Below, piece by piece: positions 7,901-16,145 of a DNA stretch of 34,580 nt. The stretch covers positions 1 to 34,580 of the forward strand of contig CAZWRK010000040.1 in NCBI GenBank assembly GCA_964635875.1. Direction: 5' to 3'. Below the pieces are notes generated by a model. That model was not told the origin of the DNA. It did no database searches and saw only the letters and a list, made by a program, of their open reading frames with translations. The DNA is from CAZWRK01 sp964635875. GTDB taxonomy: Bacteria; Pseudomonadota; Gammaproteobacteria; Burkholderiales; Aquaspirillaceae. The stretch's first letter is position 1. Each line of letters opens with the position of its first letter. The translations under genes were made by a program, and so were the position numbers.

Positions 7901-9148
7901 CTACTCCTTTTTTGATTGCGCAAGTAAGCGTCCAACGCGATCAAGCGCTGCCGGGTGCGAGTCGTTATAGGCAGAATAGAGCGGATCGGGGGTCAGGGTG
8001 GCCGCGTTATCACGGTAAAGTTTGGTGAGTGCGCTAGCGAGTGCTTCGGCTTGACTGTAAGTGGCCGCAAAAGCATCCGCTTCAAATTCATTGCGCCGCG
8101 AAAAAAAATTGCCTAGCGGGGCGATCCATGCACCTAACACGGAGCTGACGCTGATCATGGCCCAGAGGAGAAGCGTTGTGCGCTCGGTCTCTAGACCGAA
8201 AGCGGGTGCCCATTGCTGAGGGTGTTGTAATGCATAGCCGAATCCTGCCAGCAGGATAAAACTGAGCACCAACCCTGCGAGCATTCGTTGTTTGAGGTGA
8301 TGGCGCTGTGCATGTCCAAGTTCGTGGGCGAGAACGGCTTCGATCTCTGCTTCATCAAGGTGCTCAAGTAGCGTGTCAAAAATCACAATCCGCTGTGATT
8401 TTCCCAGCCCGGCTAAGTAGGCATTACCGCGTGTCGAGCGTCGAGAAGAGTCGGCAATGTAGATTTTTCGTGGTGGAAGGCCACAGCGCTGTAAAAGAGC
8501 ATCAATTTTGAGCTGCAGGCTTGGGTTGTCCAGCGGGGTAAATTGGTTAAAAAGCGGCGCGATCCAATGCGGAAAGGCTGCGGCCAGCCCAAGGGTAAAG
8601 CTGTTCCACAGTAGCCAAATCCACAGCCATGCCTGTTCATACGCTAAAAGCATCAGGACTGCGGCACACAAGGGGCCACCAATCACGATGCTTAAGAGTG
8701 TGCCGCGCAGTAAATCCGCCAAAAATAATTGAGGGGTGGTGCGGTTGTAGCCAAATCGGGCTTCGAGACCGAAGGTGGAGTAGAGCGACAAGGGCAGCTG
8801 TATGAGCTCTCCTGCAAAAACCAGTGCGCCAATTAAAAGCAATTCTGACCATAGCGTTCCTGTGGCGGCAATGTGCTGGTTAAACCACATTAAACCACCG
8901 CCCCACAACACCCAAATCAACCAACCCGCATCGACCATGTGCTGCAGAGCGTTCAGTTGACTACGTGCGCGGGCGTAAAGCGCTGCTTTTTGGTGTGCTT
9001 CAAGCGTAATGGCTGCTGCAAAAGCGGCTGGTACAGCATTTGCGTGCTGGGTGACATGCCGAATATGGCGGCGCAGCAGCCCGAGGCGCACGCACAATCC
9101 AATCACCAGCAAACTGAATACAATAGGTGAAATCCAAGCGTCTGGCAT
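7901..9148 (-). CDS. M48 family membrane metalloprotease (Ste24/CAAX prenyl protease-like)
   Basis: This 415-aa multi-pass membrane protein has the zinc-protease motif HELGH (275-279) and a third ligand, probably Glu354, in RRNEFEADAFA. The segments SSRRSTRGNAYLAG and RIVIFDTLL are characteristic of Ste24-type (CAAX prenyl protease 1) enzymes. Hydrophobic segments lie at roughly 5-22, 73-92, 103-120, 145-170, 174-195, 290-306 and 325-342. Bacteria generally lack prenylated CAAX proteins, so a membrane-protein quality-control role is the usual inference. I start at ATG 9148 (MPDAWISP), where the first membrane helix begins. A longer frame to 9226 would overlap the divergent orn start. It is first in the unit with phhB and rsgA. 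Confidence 0.92.
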   Translation of the reverse strand: MPDAWISPIVFSLLVIGLCVRLGLLRRHIRHVTQHANAVPAAFAAAITLEAHQKAALYARARSQLNALQHMVDAGWLIWVLWGGGLMWFNQHIAATGTLWSELLLIGALVFAGELIQLPLSLYSTFGLEARFGYNRTTPQLFLADLLRGTLLSIVIGGPLCAAVLMLLAYEQAWLWIWLLWNSFTLGLAAAFPHWIAPLFNQFTPLDNPSLQLKIDALLQRCGLPPRKIYIADSSRRSTRGNAYLAGLGKSQRIVIFDTLLEHLDEAEIEAVLAHELGHAQRHHLKQRMLAGLVLSFILLAGFGYALQHPQQWAPAFGLETERTTLLLWAMISVSSVLGAWIAPLGNFFSRRNEFEADAFAATYSQAEALASALTKLYRDNAATLTPDPLYSAYNDSHPAALDRVGRLLAQSKKE

Positions 9149-9224
9149 AATTTTTGGGGCGGGTGGGTGCACCGGATGGCATCGCTTTATGCGACAATGC
9201 CGCATTTTGAAGGACAGCAGGATC

Positions 9225-9770
9225 ATGGCGCAAGATCAAAACCACCTCGTCTGGCTTGATATGGAAATGACCGGTTTGTCCCCCGAGACCGACCGCATTA
9301 TCGAATTGGCCATGGTCGTGACCAACAATCAACTCGACATTGTCGCGCAATCGCCGGTATTGGTTGTCCACCAGCCCGATCATGTTCTCGATGCGATGGA
9401 TGATTGGAATAAAAATACCCACGGAAAAAGTGGCTTAATTTCCAAAGTGAAAGCATCGGTGCTCAATGAGGCAGATGCAGAGCTGCAGATGCTCGAATTT
9501 CTAAAAGAGTGGGTTCCTGCGAATAAATCTCCCATGTGTGGCAATTCCATTTGTCAGGATCGCCGCTTTATGGCGCGCTATATGCCGACGCTCGAAGCCT
9601 ATTTTCACTATCGGAACTTAGACGTTTCCACGCTGAAAGAATTAGCCAAACGCTGGCGGCCAGAGGTGGCAAAAGGGGTGGTTAAGCGCGGTAAACATGA
9701 GGCACTCGCCGATATTATCGAGTCCATCGAAGAGCTTAAGCATTATCGCGAGCACTTTATCCGTTTTTAA
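9225..9770 (+). CDS. orn: Oligoribonuclease
   Basis: This 181-aa 3'-5' exoribonuclease degrades very short RNAs (dinucleotides, including pGpG from c-di-GMP breakdown) to mononucleotides. The DEDDh-family motifs are present: WLDMEMTGLSPETDRIIE at the N-terminus, GNSICQDRRFM in the middle, and the catalytic His/Asp in KHEALADI near the C-terminus. Length matches the family exactly (~180 aa). An AGGA motif lies 11 nt before the ATG. It is divergent from the M48 protease with 76 bp between starts, and pgi follows after 22 nt. Confidence 0.97.
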   Translation: MAQDQNHLVWLDMEMTGLSPETDRIIELAMVVTNNQLDIVAQSPVLVVHQPDHVLDAMDDWNKNTHGKSGLISKVKASVLNEADAELQMLEFLKEWVPANKSPMCGNSICQDRRFMARYMPTLEAYFHYRNLDVSTLKELAKRWRPEVAKGVVKRGKHEALADIIESIEELKHYREHFIRF

Positions 9771-9792
9771 TCCCTTTTCTGATTTTGGTTCT

Positions 9793-11439
9793 ATGCCTGC
9801 CTACCGCCACAACGACATTAACCACAGCCCTGTTTGGGCCAAGCTGCATCAGCATCAGCGCGCGACGCGTCATCTGCATATGCGGGATTTGTTTGCAGCG
9901 GATCCGGCTCGTTTTGAGCATTTTTCTTTAGAGTTGAATGGTCTTTTTCTCGACTATTCGAAGAACCGCATCACCCATCGTACATTGGGCCTGTTGACCG
10001 AGTTGGCGCATGCCGCCGATTTGAAAACATGGATGTTGCGGATGCAGTCGGGCGAGAAAATCAATATCAGCGAGGGGCGGGCGGTTTTGCATGTGGCGTT
10101 ACGCGCCCCCGCAGGCAGCCATTTTTGCTGTGAAGGGCGAGATATTGTTGCTGACATTCAACAAACGCTCACCCGTGTTGAGCAGTTTGCAGAGGCGGTG
10201 CGTAGTGGCCAGTGGTTGGGCGCGCATGGGCAGCCCATTCGGCATGTGGTGAATTTGGGGATTGGCGGCTCGGATTTGGGGCCATTATTGGCGTATGACG
10301 CGTTGGAGCCTTTCGCACACGGCGGGCCTACTATTCACTTCGTGTCGAATGTGGATGGTCAGCACTTAGGGCGCGTATTGAAGCATCTGAATCCGGCGGA
10401 AACCTTGTTTATCATCGCGTCTAAATCGTTTTCGACCCCCGAAACTTTATTGAATGCCAAGGCTGCGCGCGCATGGCTGTGCACCCATCTGGGCGAGTCG
10501 GCGGTGGCACAGCATTTTGTCGCGGTCTCGACAAATCAAGCTGCCGTGACAGAGTTTGGAATTTTGCCGGAAAACATGTTCCCATTTTGGGATTGGGTGG
10601 GGGGGCGCTATTCCTTGTGGTCTGCGATCGGCTTGCCGGTGATGTTAGCCGTTGGGGGGGCGAATTTCCGGCAAATGTTGGCCGGTGCGCACGAAATGGA
10701 TCAGCACTTTTTTAGTGCGAAATTTGAGCGCAATATGCCGGTGTTATTGGCTTTGATCGGGGTGTGGTACAACACGTTTTACGGGGCGCACACTCACGCC
10801 ATCATGCCCTATGATCAGGGGCTGGCGCGCTTACCGGCTTATTTACAGCAGCTGGATATGGAATCCAATGGCAAGCGAGTCGGACGTTTGGGCGAGCTGC
10901 TTGACTTTGATACGGGGCCGGTGATTTGGGGCGAAGTCGGGGTGAACAGCCAGCATGCCTTTTTCCAGCTTTTGCATCAGGGGACGCGTTTGGTGCCGTG
11001 TGATTTTATTCTGCCGGTCAATAGTCACTACCCTTTTGATGAACATCATCGTGCGTTGGTCTCGAATTGCTTTGCGCAAACCGAGGCGCTTATGCGCGGC
11101 AAAACCGAGGCAGAAGTGCTACAAGAGCTGCAAGACTGCGACGAAGACAGTCTTGATATTATCTTGCCGCAAAAACTATTCCCTGGTAATCAACCCTCTA
11201 ATACCTTGTTAATTGAGCACCTTACGCCTCGAACTTTGGGGATGCTGCTGGCGCTGTATGAGCATAAAGTCTTTGTTCAGGGCATTATTTGGGGGATTAA
11301 TTCCTTCGATCAGTGGGGCGTGGAATACGGGAAGCAGTTGGCGCGTCGTATTGAGCCTGAGCTGTCCTCTCTAGCGCCTTTGTGTCACGACAGCTCCACC
11401 AATGGTTTAATTTCCCGCTACCGAAAGTGGCAACGTTAA
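9793..11439 (+). CDS. pgi: Glucose-6-phosphate isomerase
   Basis: This 548-aa enzyme interconverts glucose-6-phosphate and fructose-6-phosphate in glycolysis and gluconeogenesis. GIGGSDLGP begins near residue 156, SKSFSTPET binds phosphate, and DWVGGRYSLWSAIGLP (from 267) is a PGI signature. Catalytic residues are Glu357 (in DMESNGK), His388 (in NSQHAFFQL) and Lys514 (in WGVEYGKQL). Length is one residue short of the E. coli enzyme. The start at 9793 is chosen from the family N-terminus; no Shine-Dalgarno is visible, and an upstream in-frame extension would run into orn. Confidence 0.96.
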   Translation: MPAYRHNDINHSPVWAKLHQHQRATRHLHMRDLFAADPARFEHFSLELNGLFLDYSKNRITHRTLGLLTELAHAADLKTWMLRMQSGEKINISEGRAVLHVALRAPAGSHFCCEGRDIVADIQQTLTRVEQFAEAVRSGQWLGAHGQPIRHVVNLGIGGSDLGPLLAYDALEPFAHGGPTIHFVSNVDGQHLGRVLKHLNPAETLFIIASKSFSTPETLLNAKAARAWLCTHLGESAVAQHFVAVSTNQAAVTEFGILPENMFPFWDWVGGRYSLWSAIGLPVMLAVGGANFRQMLAGAHEMDQHFFSAKFERNMPVLLALIGVWYNTFYGAHTHAIMPYDQGLARLPAYLQQLDMESNGKRVGRLGELLDFDTGPVIWGEVGVNSQHAFFQLLHQGTRLVPCDFILPVNSHYPFDEHHRALVSNCFAQTEALMRGKTEAEVLQELQDCDEDSLDIILPQKLFPGNQPSNTLLIEHLTPRTLGMLLALYEHKVFVQGIIWGINSFDQWGVEYGKQLARRIEPELSSLAPLCHDSSTNGLISRYRKWQR

Positions 11440-11450
11440 GGATGAATCTG

Positions 11451-11930
11451 ATGAGCACAATACCGCGTTTGGCCAAAACTGTAGGGGAACAGCTACTGAA
11501 GCGGGGCGAGTGGTTGGCGACCGCCGAATCGTGTACTGGAGGGCTGATCTCTGCGGCGATAACCGATATTGCGGGAAGTTCGGCATGGTTTGGATCGGGC
11601 TTTGTGACGTACAGCAATGAGGCGAAGTGCCGAATGCTCGAGGTCGATCCTAAAACGCTCGAAGCTTTTGGTGCGGTGAGTGCTGAGGTGGTCGGCGAGA
11701 TGGCGGAAGGCGCGCGGCAATTGGCGGGTGCAGATTGGAGCGTGGCGGTATCGGGGATTGCAGGGCCAACAGGTGGATCTGTGAGCAAGCCGGTCGGCAC
11801 GATTTGGTTTGCGATTGCAGGCCCCAAAGGTGTTGAAACTTTCTGTCATCACTTTAACGGCGATCGTCAAAGTGTCCGTCGCCAAACGGTTGAAGCCGCC
11901 TTATCGTGTTTGCTCGCGCGAATCTCTTAA
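11451..11930 (+). CDS. pncC: Nicotinamide-nucleotide amidase (CinA C-terminal domain)
   Basis: This 159-aa single-domain CinA-C protein deamidates nicotinamide mononucleotide to nicotinate mononucleotide, salvaging NMN released by DNA ligase. Family motifs are AESCTGGL, the SNEAK segment, SGIAGPTGG and KPVGTIW, with a C-terminal GDRQSVR. The N-terminal MoaB-like domain of full CinA is absent, as in E. coli PncC. AAGGA at 11438-11442 is well spaced for the ATG at 11451; an ATG at 11442 would be too close. It is 11 nt after pgi, so probably cotranscribed. Confidence 0.93.
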   Translation: MSTIPRLAKTVGEQLLKRGEWLATAESCTGGLISAAITDIAGSSAWFGSGFVTYSNEAKCRMLEVDPKTLEAFGAVSAEVVGEMAEGARQLAGADWSVAVSGIAGPTGGSVSKPVGTIWFAIAGPKGVETFCHHFNGDRQSVRRQTVEAALSCLLARIS

Positions 11931-12051
11931 GCGATTTATGCCGTATTTATGGCTAAAGCCTATAGATCATGTTGCATGTCCTTCTTTGTGTAATCACTTC
12001 AATTTAGCCAAAACTTGATTTGTGGTAGAAACCGCTACATTGAGTTTACGT

Positions 12052-12135
12052 TACAATTCGCTCCTTTTTGACCGACCTGACCGCTTAAGGTCTGGCTATA
12101 AACATGACAGGGCGCGCCGCTTTTGTGCGGCGCGT
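12052..12135 (+). promoter_or_regulatory. Leader region of the amino-acid permease with a GC-rich hairpin
   Basis: The 248-nt stretch between pncC and the permease holds a -10-like TACAAT (12052-12057) without a good -35. It also has a short inverted repeat GACCT/AGGTC near 12074-12092 and a strong hairpin CGCGCCGC (12113-12120) / GCGGCGCG (12127-12134) with a 6-nt loop. The hairpin is not followed by T residues, so it is not a standard terminator. It matches no riboswitch class I recognise. A structured 5' UTR is an inference. Confidence 0.35.
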
Positions 12136-12178
12136 GGCACCTGCAGGCGTTCATAATGAATACGAGGAGTAAAAAGAG

Positions 12179-12925
12179 ATGATCGATTTTCGCTGGGGTA
12201 TGATTGTTGAGTACATGCCGTTGTTTATTAATGGCATGAAAATGACCTTGGGCATCACGTTGATTGCGGTGGTGTTTGGGACGTTAATCGGTCTGTTTAT
12301 GGGGATGGCGCGTCTAGCCGAGGGCAAGCATGGCTTGAACAAAATCCTTTTGCGGTGGTGTGTGCGGTTTCCCGCAACCCTCTATGTGACATTTTTTCGG
12401 GGCACGCCACTTTTTGTACAGATCCTGCTGATTCACTTTGCGCTGATGCCTTCGTTGATTCACCCGACTGATGGCATTTTGTTGTCGGGCGAGCTGGCGC
12501 GTGAAATCCGTCAGAATTATGGCGCATTTGCTTCTGGCTTATTGGCGCTGACACTTAATGCTGGCGCGTATATCACCGAAATTTTTCGGGCAGGGATTCA
12601 GTCGATCGACAAAGGGCAAATGGAAGCCGCCCGCTCATTGGGCTTGTCGTATGGCCAAGCCATGAAACATGTGATCGTGCCGCAGGCTTTTCGCCGTATG
12701 TTGCCTCCATTAGGCAATGAGGCCATTATGCTGCTGAAAGATACTTCTTTAGTTTCGGCGATTGGTCTGGCCGAACTTGCATTTGCTGCGCGTACCGTTG
12801 CAGGGGTTTACTCCCGTTATTGGGAGCCCTATCTCACGATTTCTGTGTTGTACCTGTGTTTAACTATGTTGATGGCGTGGGGCGTGAGCTCACTCGAAAA
12901 GCGTTACCAACTTAAATCGCGTTAA
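12179..12925 (+). CDS. Amino acid ABC transporter permease (HisM/GlnP family)
   Basis: This 248-aa inner-membrane permease belongs to the polar amino acid ABC family. It has about five hydrophobic segments and the family's FFRGTPLFVQ segment. The cytoplasmic EAA loop (from residue 149, EAARSLGLSYGQAMKHVIVP) docks the ATPase. The substrate cannot be read from the permease alone; glutamine, glutamate, arginine, histidine or cystine are possible. A good Shine-Dalgarno (GAGGAG) precedes the ATG. It stands alone between a long leader and its own terminator: no substrate-binding protein or ATPase gene adjoins it, so partners must be encoded elsewhere. Confidence 0.92.
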   Translation: MIDFRWGMIVEYMPLFINGMKMTLGITLIAVVFGTLIGLFMGMARLAEGKHGLNKILLRWCVRFPATLYVTFFRGTPLFVQILLIHFALMPSLIHPTDGILLSGELAREIRQNYGAFASGLLALTLNAGAYITEIFRAGIQSIDKGQMEAARSLGLSYGQAMKHVIVPQAFRRMLPPLGNEAIMLLKDTSLVSAIGLAELAFAARTVAGVYSRYWEPYLTISVLYLCLTMLMAWGVSSLEKRYQLKSR

Positions 12926-12950
12926 GTCCAATTGCTCATGCGATGTTTTG

Positions 12951-12982
12951 ACGCCACCTGAATCAGGTGGCGTTGTTCTTTT
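12951..12982 (+). terminator. Intrinsic terminator after the amino-acid permease
   Basis: A perfect ten-pair stem ACGCCACCTG (12951-12960) / CAGGTGGCGT (12964-12973) with a 3-nt loop is followed by a T-rich tail (TGTTCTTTT). It separates the permease from gyrA. Confidence 0.85.
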
Positions 12983-13029
12983 CACTCAGGAAATACCCGT
13001 GTCAATTGAGGGAAGCATGGCCCGATGCG

Positions 13030-13038
13030 TGCTAGAAT
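13030..13038 (+). promoter_or_regulatory. Candidate extended -10 promoter of gyrA
   Basis: TGC followed by TAGAAT (13033-13038) fits an extended -10 element (TGnTANAAT-like), placing a start site about 33 nt before the gyrA ATG. No -35 with correct spacing is visible. In E. coli, gyrA promoters respond to DNA relaxation through the -10 region; whether that applies here is unknown. Confidence 0.4.
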
Positions 13039-13077
13039 TGACGGTATTTTCGATGCTTTACTGGTCCGTACTCGCAC

Positions 13078-15696
13078 ATGACAGAACAATTATTCGCCAA
13101 GGAAACGATCCCGGTCAGTCTCGAAGAGGAAATGCGCCGTTCTTATCTCGATTACGCGATGAGCGTAATTGTTGGTCGCGCCTTACCTGACGTCCGCGAT
13201 GGTTTAAAACCGGTTCACCGCCGTGTGTTATTTGCTATGCATGAACTGTCCAATGACTGGAATCGTGCCTATAAAAAATCCGCACGTATTGTCGGTGATG
13301 TGATCGGTAAATATCACCCGCACGGTGATACGGCGGTCTATGACACCATCGTTCGTATGGCGCAAGATTTCTCGCTCCGTTATCCGCTGGTTGATGGCCA
13401 AGGTAACTTTGGCTCGATTGACGGCGATAACGCAGCGGCGATGCGTTATACCGAAATTCGAATGTCACGCATCGCACATGAGCTGCTGGGCGATCTCGAA
13501 AAAGAAACCGTTGATTTTGGCCCGAACTACGACGGTTCCGAGTTCGAACCGCTGATTTTGCCCGCCAAAATCCCGAACCTCCTGATTAACGGGAGTTCCG
13601 GTATTGCGGTCGGCATGGCGACCAACATTCCTCCGCATAATCTCAACGAAGTCATTGATGCGTGTTTGGCGTTGCTGGCGAATCCGTCGATGACGATCGA
13701 CGATTTAATTGATCTCGTCCCCGCGCCCGATTTTCCGACCGCCGGTATTATTTATGGCTTGGCCGGTGTCAAAGAAGGCTACCGTACCGGCCGTGGTCGC
13801 GTGGTGATTCGCGGCAAAACGCACTTCGAAGACCTGAGCAAAGACCGTCAGTCGATCATTATCGACGAGCTGCCGTATCAGGTGAATAAAGCCAATCTGC
13901 TGATCAAAATTGGCGAGCTGGTGCGTGAAAAATTGATCGACGGCATTAGCGATCTCCGCGACGAATCGGACAAATCCGGTATGCGCGTGGTGATCGAGCT
14001 GAAGCGCAACGAAAACCCCGAAGTCGTCCTGAATCATCTCTACAAGCAAACTCAGCTCCAAGACAGCTTTGGGATGAACATGGTCGCCTTGGTCGATGGC
14101 CAGCCGCGTCTACTCAATCTCAAGCAAATTCTGGATGAGTTCTTGCGCCATCGCCGTGAAGTTGTGACCCGTCGTACGGTCTTTGAGCTTCGCAAAGCGC
14201 GCGAGCGCGGCCATATTCTCGAAGGCTTGGCGGTTGCGCTGTCGAACGTCGATACCATCATTAGCCTCATTAAAGCCTCGCCTAATCCTCAGCTTGCAAA
14301 AGCCGAGTTGATGGGACAAATGTGGCGGTCTGACTTGGTCGCCGACATGCTGTCTCGCGTCGATGCCAGTGCCGCGCGTCCTGATGCTCTGCTACCCGAG
14401 TTCGGTTTACAGTCCGATGGCTATCGCCTCTCTGAAGTCCAAACCCAAGCGATTTTGGAGTTGCGTCTCCAGCGCTTGACCGGCTTAGAGCAAGATAAGA
14501 TCGTCAATGAATATCGCGAAATTATGAGCGTCATTGCCGATCTGCTCGATATTTTGGCGCGTCCAGAACGCGTCAATCAGATTATTTCTGACGAGCTTAA
14601 TCAAATTCGCGCTCAATTCGGTGACGCGCGTCGCTCGCAAATTGAGCCGTATGGCGCAGACATCAACATCGAAGACCTCATCACACCACAAGAAATGGTC
14701 GTGACTTTGTCGCATGGTGGCTATATCAAAGCGCAACCCGCAACCGATTACCAAGCCCAACGGCGCGGCGGTCGCGGTAAGCAAGCTGCAGCGACCAAAG
14801 AAGAAGATTTCATTGAAAATCTCTTCGTGGCGAACACCCATGATTCTATTTTGTGCTTCTCCAGCCACGGTCGGATGTATTGGCTGAAAGTCTACGAATT
14901 GCCACAAGGCAGCCGTCAAAGCCGTGGTCGTCCGATTATTAACCTGATGCCGCTGGCGGATGGCGAAAAAATTAATGCCGTCTTGCCGGTCAAAGCGTTC
15001 AGTGAAGATCAATTTGTCTTTATGGCGACCGCGTTTGGCACGGTGAAAAAGACGCCGTTATCTGATTTCTCTCGTCGTCGCAGTGCCGGCATTATCGCGT
15101 TGGGCTTGGACGAGGGCGATTATCTTGTTGGCGTCGCGCTGACCGGCGGTCAACATCAAGTCATGATGTTCTCGGATGCAGGCAAAGCCGTTCGCTTTGA
15201 TGAGTCCGATGTGCGGCCAATGGGTCGGACGGCGCGCGGCGTGCGCGGGATGGATCTGGCCGAAGGTCAAAAAGTCATCGGTATGCTGGTCTCTTGCAGC
15301 GAGTCGGACCAAGTGCTGACGGCGACTGCATACGGTTACGGCAAACGTACACCGATTAGCGACTACCGTAAGAGCCGTCGCGGTTCCCAAGGCGTGATTG
15401 CGATTGATACGGGTGATCGCAATGGCGCATTGGTCGCAGCCGAGTTGGTTGAAGAGAGCGATGAGCTGATGCTGATGACCACTGGCGGCGTGTTGATTCG
15501 CACGCGGGTCGCCGAAGTGCGTGAAACCGGCCGTGCTGCACAGGGTGTGCGCCTGATCAATCTTGATGAAGGCGAAACCTTAGTCAGCTTGGTCAAGCTT
15601 GCCGAAGCCGAAGGTGACGAAGACGATGCGCTTGCCTCGGATGATGTCCCTGAGGGGCTTGTTGATGGCGCAGACGCATCGGCGGAGGGTGTGTAA
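13078..15696 (+). CDS. gyrA: DNA gyrase subunit A
   Basis: This 872-aa subunit cleaves and rejoins DNA during negative supercoiling with GyrB. The N-terminal domain reads through VGRALPDVRDGLKPVHRRVL. The quinolone-resistance region HPHGDTAVYDTIVRMAQ carries Thr85 at the position of E. coli Ser83 and Asp89 at Asp87. The catalytic tyrosine is Tyr124 in AAMRYTEIRMSR. The C-terminal beta-pinwheel contains the GyrA box QRRGGRGK, which separates it from ParC. The tail is short and acidic. The ATG at 13078 lacks a Shine-Dalgarno. The gene is GC-rich. Its stop overlaps the next start (TAATG), so it is translationally coupled to a thioesterase. Confidence 0.98.
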   Translation: MTEQLFAKETIPVSLEEEMRRSYLDYAMSVIVGRALPDVRDGLKPVHRRVLFAMHELSNDWNRAYKKSARIVGDVIGKYHPHGDTAVYDTIVRMAQDFSLRYPLVDGQGNFGSIDGDNAAAMRYTEIRMSRIAHELLGDLEKETVDFGPNYDGSEFEPLILPAKIPNLLINGSSGIAVGMATNIPPHNLNEVIDACLALLANPSMTIDDLIDLVPAPDFPTAGIIYGLAGVKEGYRTGRGRVVIRGKTHFEDLSKDRQSIIIDELPYQVNKANLLIKIGELVREKLIDGISDLRDESDKSGMRVVIELKRNENPEVVLNHLYKQTQLQDSFGMNMVALVDGQPRLLNLKQILDEFLRHRREVVTRRTVFELRKARERGHILEGLAVALSNVDTIISLIKASPNPQLAKAELMGQMWRSDLVADMLSRVDASAARPDALLPEFGLQSDGYRLSEVQTQAILELRLQRLTGLEQDKIVNEYREIMSVIADLLDILARPERVNQIISDELNQIRAQFGDARRSQIEPYGADINIEDLITPQEMVVTLSHGGYIKAQPATDYQAQRRGGRGKQAAATKEEDFIENLFVANTHDSILCFSSHGRMYWLKVYELPQGSRQSRGRPIINLMPLADGEKINAVLPVKAFSEDQFVFMATAFGTVKKTPLSDFSRRRSAGIIALGLDEGDYLVGVALTGGQHQVMMFSDAGKAVRFDESDVRPMGRTARGVRGMDLAEGQKVIGMLVSCSESDQVLTATAYGYGKRTPISDYRKSRRGSQGVIAIDTGDRNGALVAAELVEESDELMLMTTGGVLIRTRVAEVRETGRAAQGVRLINLDEGETLVSLVKLAEAEGDEDDALASDDVPEGLVDGADASAEGV

Positions 15697-16145
15697 TGAG
15701 CGACTTGTTCGAGCAAATGCAACGCTGGGTCGTGAGCCTGCCGCACTGCGCGACGCTCGGACTGCGCTTTGCTGGGATGGCGCACCAAAAAGTCACGTTG
15801 GCGCTGGATTGGCGTGAAGATTTGGTGGGTAATCCGACCACAGGCGTCTTGCATGGTGGTGTGATTACCAGCTTGGTGGACAGTACCAGTGCGCTAGCCG
15901 TCTTTACGCGCCTCGCGGCGGCGGAAGCGATGGCTACGCTCGATCTACGAATCGATTATTTGCGTGCCGCCGAGCCGCGTCAGCCGGTGTTTTGCGAGGC
16001 GGAATGTTATCACCTGACTCGGCAAATTGCCTTCACCCGAGCAATATGTCATCAGGGGAATCGTGAGGATCCGCTGGCGCATGGTGTTGCAACCTTTATG
16101 CGGGCATCGAGTCGTGCGGTCTTTGGGAACGGAGAAAAAGCATGA
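15696..16145 (+). CDS. PaaI-family hotdog thioesterase (first of a tandem pair)
   Basis: This 149-aa protein has a hotdog fold of the PaaI/YbgC type, inferred from the central LHGGVITSLVDSTSALAVF helix with the HGG motif, preceded by NPTTGV and followed by TLDLRIDYLRAA. Such proteins hydrolyse acyl-CoA thioesters; the acyl group is unknown. Its ATG shares one base with the gyrA stop, and it overlaps the next thioesterase by 4 nt. Placement inside a gyrA-serC transcript is conserved-looking but gives no functional clue. Similarity to its neighbour suggests an old duplication. Confidence 0.88.
   Translation: MSDLFEQMQRWVVSLPHCATLGLRFAGMAHQKVTLALDWREDLVGNPTTGVLHGGVITSLVDSTSALAVFTRLAAAEAMATLDLRIDYLRAAEPRQPVFCEAECYHLTRQIAFTRAICHQGNREDPLAHGVATFMRASSRAVFGNGEKA

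Noticed and set aside
9149..9226. N-terminal extension of the M48 protease
   Set aside because: It would add a Cys/His/Pro-rich 26-residue tail overlapping the divergent orn start; the ATG at 9148 begins the first membrane helix.
9000..9422. 140-aa minus-strand frame over orn
   Set aside because: Antisense shadow of a well-supported gene.
11297..11827. 176-aa minus-strand frame over the end of pgi and pncC
   Set aside because: Antisense to two clear genes; composition is typical of a shadow frame.
14485..15012. 175-aa minus-strand frame inside gyrA
   Set aside because: GC-rich coding sequence produces long antisense frames; no family resemblance.
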